Assembly: GCA_014799665.1 (NCBI GenBank)
Contig: JAAVHP010000012.1
Location: forward strand, 372,001 to 436,000
DNA length: 64,000 bases
Reading direction: 5' to 3'
Origin: Clostridiales bacterium
GTDB lineage: Bacteria; Bacillota; Clostridia; Christensenellales; Pumilibacteraceae
The notes below the pieces were generated by a model. The model had not been told where the DNA came from. It worked only from the letters and a program-made list of their open reading frames with translations, and did no database searches. Below, piece after piece: positions 59,401-64,000 of the stretch. Made by a program: the position numbers and the translations under genes. Position 1 is the first letter of the stretch, and each line of letters begins with the position of its first letter.

Positions 59401-62400
59401 CGATATATATGTACCCACAACCTATTTCGGCGGCAGGGTACAGACTGCAAACGTTGTAGACAGCACGGGCAAGTCTAATCAAACGGTAACCGTCGATATC
59501 GGCGGAAGCGACGTTTTGTGCGTAAAGCTCAAGGGTATTAAGATTACGCTCAAAAACTATACGCACAATAGGTACTTGTTCGCAAACGTTGCGCTCCGCG
59601 ACAGCTCTAACGCTGTGGTTGCAAACGGCGCCAATATCGCAATCAACGTAACAAATACCGCGCCTACAAACAACAATTCGGAAAACGTCGCCACCATTAA
59701 CTATAAAGATGACGGCAAAACGGTAACCAGCTCCTACACCGTTAGGGACGGCTTTGCCGAGATTACTTACAATATGCCCGTAAACTCGTCGGCGCTCATA
59801 TCTCCCTATGATTTATTGTGGGACGGCAATCTCACCGCTGACGGCATAAACTATCCTACGGACAGCAACAACTTATCCGCCGATACAACCAACCATGCGT
59901 TTACACTCAACGGTTTGAGTGGCACGTTCATTAACGGTCAGTTCAGCGTAGACGATAAGTCTACTGGTTCGGGCAGAAAGATAGACGGTTTGGCGGCACC
60001 CGTAAAGGCGACCAATGCCAACGGCGACTATTCTTCGGAAACGTACAAAGCCAACCTTAAAAACACGATAGCGTTACTCAACGAAACGCGTAATTTCGGC
60101 ACGCTCTCGTCGACCAATATGTTCGGCGGTGCGCTCGAAACCGTTAAACCCACTTACGTTGACGGCTTGTTCTTCGCGCGTACGACCGATAGCTCCAATC
60201 TTGACGGTTATCTTTTCGATCCGTATAAGGCCGACGCGTCTAAGTATGAAACTCCTTCGATTGTAGGCGGTTCGTACATATCGTACTCGTGGGGCAGCAA
60301 GATCCGCTTTGCCGACAGCAACGGCAACTACACAACTGCCAACACCTATAACCTCGATTATATCGTAATTACTGCGCTCAGCCGTACTCAGGTTGCGCCG
60401 GTTGAAATCGAGCTTAATGTTCGCGACAGAATAGGCGCGGGCGCTTCGGGTAGCGCGCAGGGCATATCCAAGATCAAGATTGTAATCAACATTATTAACA
60501 GTGCGCCGAAGGTACAATACGAGCGTATTTATACGCTTTCTACTTCGCCTATACAAACCGGCACGCTCAATAACGCCCAAGAACTGCCTTACGGTTCGGA
60601 CGGCAAAACCACGATTGCTCAACCGTCCACTATCATTTTCCGTTCCGGCGCGTCCGTGAATAAGGAAGACCGTTATAAAGATTTCCTTACTGATAACGAA
60701 GGCGACGGCATCATGTTCTACACGACCAACCCTGTTCGTGTATTGGACGCATTGACTAACGGAAGCGACGCGGACGGTGCCGGCAATAAATACCTCGGTA
60801 GCTATATCGACGTAACGCTTACGAGCGAAACGCTCACCATTACAGCGCTTAACTCCTCGCAGAATATAAACACTCTGTATGTGTTCTTTGACGTAACCGA
60901 CGGCAGGTCCTCGGACGGCAGAACTCTCGACAGCAGCACGTGCTACATAAGAGTTCAGGTAATCAACGCGCCTATAACTGTCAACACCGGCGATAACGGT
61001 TTTGATGAAGTGGGCGATAGGAGCTACCAATGGACGGTGGAAACGGTCAATAATTCCGATATAACCCGTACTCGCTATTTCGCTTCGAGCGACGACGCAG
61101 TTGCCGCGCTTACTAACGGCGAAACCATGCAAACGGCTTCGTTAAGCGTTGCGACCGCAGGTCAAATCAAAATCTTATCGACCGATACCGATATACTTCA
61201 ACGCCCCATTCTTCAAGTTCGCGATAGCGCTTTGTCTTATCAACGTGCTACCGTCACCGATTTCGCGACGATGAAGAACTTTGTTCCTACCGTTGGCTTC
61301 GACGCACATTCCGCAGTTCGACTTATGATAGGCGACAAGTCGACAAACGTTGGCGCAGTCGGAACGTACGTAAGCAATTACGACGTAATCTATTTCGTCA
61401 ACGGTACGGCTTATAAGGCGAGCGAGCTTGCGGCAAAAGACGCCGCGTGGTGGCAGACAAACGACATGTGGGAGTCGTTCTTCGACAGTCAAGGCAGGTG
61501 GATAGTCGGCGATTGGGCAATCAGCATTACGCCCAGAACATATTCTACCGACGATTCGTATATTACGGTCGTTCCCGCTTTGCGCGACGAAACGGTCTTC
61601 GGCGGCGATACCGCAGGCAGCAATACCGCTTATAAAGACGGTAACGATAAGCAGGCTGTTGTATCTATTTCCAACGAAAATCATTTCCACTTGTACGTTC
61701 AGAGTATGGGTATTATCCCGTATACCTACTACAACCAGTTCGGCGGTTATTACGTAGTTGCCGATTATGATGGAACGAAAAACTATATTTCCACCTACGA
61801 CGGCACACAAACGTCGGTTTACGACGCAGATCAGGCAAACCTGTACTTGAACGGCAGTAACCAAATTGTTACGTCTAGCGGTACCGAGCTTAAAACTCGT
61901 GCTCAGGGCGAAGCCGACCAAACTAACGCGGGTATTCATTCGGGCGAAGTATACGTTCCCGGCAAGGAATACGCTTATCAGACGGCTGATACTATTGCCG
62001 CAAATAACAATGCGGAGGTTGCGTTTAAGTACAGCGATACGATCAACGTTGCCGCTAATAAGTCTTACACGTATGTACCTATGAGCTACTTCGCAATGCG
62101 TCCTTCGTATACGGAAGTAGAAGATAACGAGCTTAAGTTTACTCAATCGTCCTTCGTTGCGTACGATTTGGGATTCCTCGAAAACAGCACGACCGCTTAT
62201 CAATATCAGCTTAACTCCGACAACATTTATAAGGCGTTAACTCTTACCGATAACAAAGGCGGCAAGTGGACGGGCGAAACGCTTAATCAAAACCCTTACG
62301 TAACGTTTACGAGATATACGAAAGACTCCGCCGAGTTCATGACTACGTTAAACAGCCCGTACTTCAATAACGGTTTGGCTATTCCTTCCGTTAACGAGAA

Positions 62401-64000
62401 CGGCGCGTTGAGTATTTTCAGTACCGGCACTTATAAAAACAATTTGATCGGACCCGAAGGCAGATTGCTTTACCTTCAAGGTCATCAGCAAAACCTTATC
62501 GAAAATACGTTCGGTATCGGTCTTGCCAAAAAATCCACCCGTTCGAGCGAATCTTCGCTTACCTTGACCGTTAAGGTCGCGGAATGTCAGTACGTAGGTG
62601 CGACTTCTAACGTTCAAAGGGCGAGTAACTCGACTTCTACGGGCGAGGGCGGCAAAACGGTAAGCAACACCGCTACGCTGTCGTTCAAGATCGAAATAGG
62701 CAATGCCGCAGTTGATCTCGTTACCGCCGGTAACGAGAGGGACGGCGTCGTTTCCTCCGATAACGGCTACCACACTAGGTTGGATCTCACCACCGGCGGC
62801 GCAGCCAAGTCGATACAGCTCGTTCGCGACGGCACTTCGATCACCAATGCCGACGACGTTATTAACGTTAAGTTTAAAGACGATGACGTTGTGCGTAATG
62901 CGGATAACAGCATCAATACCTCGTTGTCCGATAACGCATACTTCTATACCGAATCGCTCACTCCCATGTCTACGCTCGGCGGCGCGCGCGCAAGAGAGCA
63001 TACGGTCGTAGGCGATACGGTTGTATTTACCAACGCTATCGACGCTACGAGTTCGCCTGCGGCGCAGAACTCGCTCAGAAATTACTTCGGTTCGCGTAAC
63101 GCTACTACGTATGCGTTCTCTAAGGCGAGCGCAACAAATCTCGATTTCGTCAACTTCGAGACTACTGAGGACGAAGATTCGGGAGAAACAAAATACGCGT
63201 TCCAGCCCAATGGTGGTATTTACGGTACCAATATGGGCGGGCACTCTTTGGAGGGTTACAGCAAGTTCTTCAGAACGAGCGTCAGCCCCGACGGTACGCG
63301 CCTTACCATTACGCCGCTTGCCAAAACCACGCTCAACGCCGAAATGACGACCGATAAGGGTCTTAGCGGCGACGCGCTTAAACAATATTACAACGAGCGC
63401 GGACTCGAATACGTTGCGGCCACTACGGGCGGCGTAGGCTATTACCCGCTTAAAATACTTATTTACGACAGCCACGGCGACGGCCCCGAACAGGGCTCGT
63501 TCGTATCGCTCGAAGTTCGTGTGTATATCAGCGGTTCGGAGCCCACGCTTTCGAGCAACCTCGAAAACGATACCAGCATAAGCGGAAGCACGGGTAACAA
63601 GAAGATAACCGTACAGCTTCCCGTAGGCTCCACTTATCAGTTCAGCCTTACCGACGTTATCAGCTCCAATTCGCTTTTGTCCAAGAGCGACGACCAAGGC
63701 TCCGGTTCTTTCGATTGGTACTGGAAGAGCGATTACACCACGCTTGTAAATAAGGTTTCGGCTGTGCAAGGCGGTATGTATTCCGATAGGTTCAGAGCGG
63801 ATACCGGTACTTACCTTAAATCGCCGTTCGAGGGATGGAGCGCTACAACCAACTCGCAACTCGTTAACGGTACGGCCAAGTTCTCCGACGGTAACAAGAT
63901 CAAGACCGCGCTCGGCAGCCTTCCTGACGTTATCATGTATATGGAATACGACGACACGGCGACGCCTGCTCTTTCCGCGAACAGCAAGCCCATGTCGAAC
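56405..64000 (+). CDS. Giant glycine-rich, repeat-containing surface protein (partial at right edge)
   Basis: The frame is open for 2,532 codons and runs off the window. It has a membrane or signal segment at residues 19-40. Residues 80-315 form a glycine-rich domain with GGGGGGATHI, AGGGGGAGNAN and YGGGGGASYV, matching the ALK/LTK-type Gly-rich domain. Then come repeated modules of about 150-240 residues; several begin with a strand plus N-x-AP: NVNQKPVS, NNRPTVVN, SNKAPTTT, TNTAPTNN, INSAPKV and VINAPITV. They suggest cadherin- or Ig-like tandem domains. A GAGGTAGG site precedes ATG 56405. It is probably exported and wall- or membrane-attached; its role is unknown. Confidence 0.85.
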   Translation, partial: MKNRPNNTNRLHLSGMQRALILIVALITAIAISVTCAVCFNTFSPASSVDNVEQEVTTSANRGTLTGDQSAPGKLNNGDVITYAYTGGVQSITLPIGEFQFIVNGAAGGNGYSAYAAAAGKGGRTTATIKLTAVTTIYIVVGGKGANFPGSSKGTASGGYNGGGNAKSNRTCGHGGGGGGGATHIATATGTLSSLSGNTGAILIVAGGGGGAGNANSTSYYGGGGGGAKTGGSGVVAGGNAGLYANGGQTTTGGTCSGTNPGGAGSFGVGGTSTGKSNYSGGAGGGGGYYGGAGGAGPSTCNCYGGGGGASYVKSTMTSAVYERGVSTNTGNGSATINVINVNQKPVSAGKSYSINRSGGSTVVNAREIATDPDATKTNLFFTDGVAGSLTTLTKNASTGLYLNSACTTSASKYLTWEWTSDYQITVKSVKLYPRNGIDGCTLNGRLTLYAKVRDSYANTPAQYEWNTVSFTFTVTPQALGQRSTTTTGVEVTGGSADNSYYIGMSKRNAISSTETSLSKDNLYNPNGTTRYTVNIKAPLQKDVPFVIKASDLMTNVNSLDMAVIALNSTTQITGNNPKFIIQEYDRTASLTDTIKPIIYNKSKVQVANAFTQITLICKTPDPEYQVLSVTLYAVEKNTAYTTEKNVSADVNPITLDIVFKMDNNRPTVVNTVNPTVTLTPMTATNVNISSFYNDADTGTLTASTHYIRAVKVPETEFIQLDKYGNVVSTVSGGASYFNVVPSGATASSSSFTDSNTPANNSLTSGTLVGGGFSTGFQDWYISNGASNSAFVQYSFSNMTLSLTGLRATYNMYRPERTAGGAGGKGKSITGGSTGAPTTTDVTINNPGHFYVLLNIVDRNDTNDAGIWLPLGIIVSNKAPTTTNIERNGSGASEMPTASGVASDSSIFYFTPMGITVDRKTYPLGVYATGTDANNKIKTSSTNLQPLASDSDNYYTTSLTYDSKLNELVQITSTIEAIYDSVIKNDVTTAQKYFKAEFIDIYVPTTYFGGRVQTANVVDSTGKSNQTVTVDIGGSDVLCVKLKGIKITLKNYTHNRYLFANVALRDSSNAVVANGANIAINVTNTAPTNNNSENVATINYKDDGKTVTSSYTVRDGFAEITYNMPVNSSALISPYDLLWDGNLTADGINYPTDSNNLSADTTNHAFTLNGLSGTFINGQFSVDDKSTGSGRKIDGLAAPVKATNANGDYSSETYKANLKNTIALLNETRNFGTLSSTNMFGGALETVKPTYVDGLFFARTTDSSNLDGYLFDPYKADASKYETPSIVGGSYISYSWGSKIRFADSNGNYTTANTYNLDYIVITALSRTQVAPVEIELNVRDRIGAGASGSAQGISKIKIVINIINSAPKVQYERIYTLSTSPIQTGTLNNAQELPYGSDGKTTIAQPSTIIFRSGASVNKEDRYKDFLTDNEGDGIMFYTTNPVRVLDALTNGSDADGAGNKYLGSYIDVTLTSETLTITALNSSQNINTLYVFFDVTDGRSSDGRTLDSSTCYIRVQVINAPITVNTGDNGFDEVGDRSYQWTVETVNNSDITRTRYFASSDDAVAALTNGETMQTASLSVATAGQIKILSTDTDILQRPILQVRDSALSYQRATVTDFATMKNFVPTVGFDAHSAVRLMIGDKSTNVGAVGTYVSNYDVIYFVNGTAYKASELAAKDAAWWQTNDMWESFFDSQGRWIVGDWAISITPRTYSTDDSYITVVPALRDETVFGGDTAGSNTAYKDGNDKQAVVSISNENHFHLYVQSMGIIPYTYYNQFGGYYVVADYDGTKNYISTYDGTQTSVYDADQANLYLNGSNQIVTSSGTELKTRAQGEADQTNAGIHSGEVYVPGKEYAYQTADTIAANNNAEVAFKYSDTINVAANKSYTYVPMSYFAMRPSYTEVEDNELKFTQSSFVAYDLGFLENSTTAYQYQLNSDNIYKALTLTDNKGGKWTGETLNQNPYVTFTRYTKDSAEFMTTLNSPYFNNGLAIPSVNENGALSIFSTGTYKNNLIGPEGRLLYLQGHQQNLIENTFGIGLAKKSTRSSESSLTLTVKVAECQYVGATSNVQRASNSTSTGEGGKTVSNTATLSFKIEIGNAAVDLVTAGNERDGVVSSDNGYHTRLDLTTGGAAKSIQLVRDGTSITNADDVINVKFKDDDVVRNADNSINTSLSDNAYFYTESLTPMSTLGGARAREHTVVGDTVVFTNAIDATSSPAAQNSLRNYFGSRNATTYAFSKASATNLDFVNFETTEDEDSGETKYAFQPNGGIYGTNMGGHSLEGYSKFFRTSVSPDGTRLTITPLAKTTLNAEMTTDKGLSGDALKQYYNERGLEYVAATTGGVGYYPLKILIYDSHGDGPEQGSFVSLEVRVYISGSEPTLSSNLENDTSISGSTGNKKITVQLPVGSTYQFSLTDVISSNSLLSKSDDQGSGSFDWYWKSDYTTLVNKVSAVQGGMYSDRFRADTGTYLKSPFEGWSATTNSQLVNGTAKFSDGNKIKTALGSLPDVIMYMEYDDTATPALSANSKPMSN

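Noticed and set aside
56480..63859. Six long minus-strand frames opposite the giant surface gene
   Set aside because: They lie one after another under a single uninterrupted + frame of 2,532 codons. Their Arg/Val/Ala-rich sequences have no motif.

Overview
The window reads as one chromosomal segment of an anaerobic Bacillota, most likely a Clostridia-type organism. The evidence is a six-gene Rnf complex, a hexameric-type glutamate dehydrogenase, an obg / nadD-yqeK-rsfS / tsaE-tsaB-rimI block, a maf-mreB-minD-minE-spoIVFB block, a PdaB-type deacetylase, an RNase G and good AGGAGG-like Shine-Dalgarno sites. Base composition is near 50% GC with a G/C-rich third codon position, so antisense frames stay open for kilobases (up to 3 kb here); these shadows are not annotated. 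The window is mostly housekeeping. No phage, CRISPR array or rRNA is visible. A few repeats and one MITE-like element sit between genes. An uncultured gut-type Clostridia is a guess from this style of gene content, not something the sequence proves.

Layout. 1-1767: end of an Ala/Glu-rich protein, a YcxB-like membrane protein, rdgB and a YfcE-type phosphodiesterase. 1823-2382: five tRNAs (Gly, Arg, His, Gln-TTG, Gln-CTG) and an unusual 28-bp palindrome. 2477-5524: cation/proton antiporter, Y-family polymerase and YolD partner. 5580-5829: tRNA-Lys and tRNA-Tyr. 5915-8139: small proteins of unknown function and a flavin-reductase-like protein. 8209-11101: birA diverging from apbE, a NusG-domain-II protein and a Gx/HepS-I-like membrane protein. 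11098-13864: tyrS, a YigZ protein and a PucR-type regulator. 13945-16009: two small proteins, a cysteine desulfurase and its DUF3343 neighbour. 16161-25856: a long co-directional run (nth, obg, a NadD-YqeK-RsfS triple fusion, PAP2, tsaE, tsaB, rimI, an alpha/beta hydrolase, a membrane Mur ligase, a FabG-type reductase and small proteins). 25936-29466: a 1,176-residue anchored surface protein. 29674-30443: two half-size TauE/SafE proteins. 30491-30771: a MITE-like element. 30810-35893: rnfCDGEAB. 35965-37314: gdhA. 37653-40116: degV, polysaccharide deacetylase, two-OB-fold SSB. 40263-42812: an anchored beta-propeller protein. 43023-48694: ppx, then the maf/mreB/minDE/spoIVF block. 48775-54019: a DUF4132-like protein, rng and a GH63-like hydrolase. 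54204-56159: groEL and groES. 56405 to the right edge: a giant glycine-rich surface protein, still open at base 64000.

How the parts fit. ApbE transfers FMN to Thr in proteins such as RnfD and RnfG, so the apbE cluster probably serves the rnf operon 20 kb away. Rnf couples ferredoxin:NAD+ electron transfer to an ion gradient, and the antiporter could use that gradient. The maf-mreB-min-spoIVF order matches the Bacillus subtilis chromosome but lacks radC, mreC, mreD and minC.

The most unusual observations are: the single-chain NadD-YqeK-RsfS fusion; promoters whose -10 box lies only 6 or 9 bases before the start codon, which predicts leaderless or nearly leaderless mRNAs; a TA-flanked MITE whose end may supply the -35 box of the rnf operon; a family of AT-rich repeats at gene ends; a 28-bp palindrome that includes the 3' end of a tRNA-Gln; a tandem 23-bp operator-like repeat before the large surface protein; and the giant glycine-rich repeat protein at the right edge.
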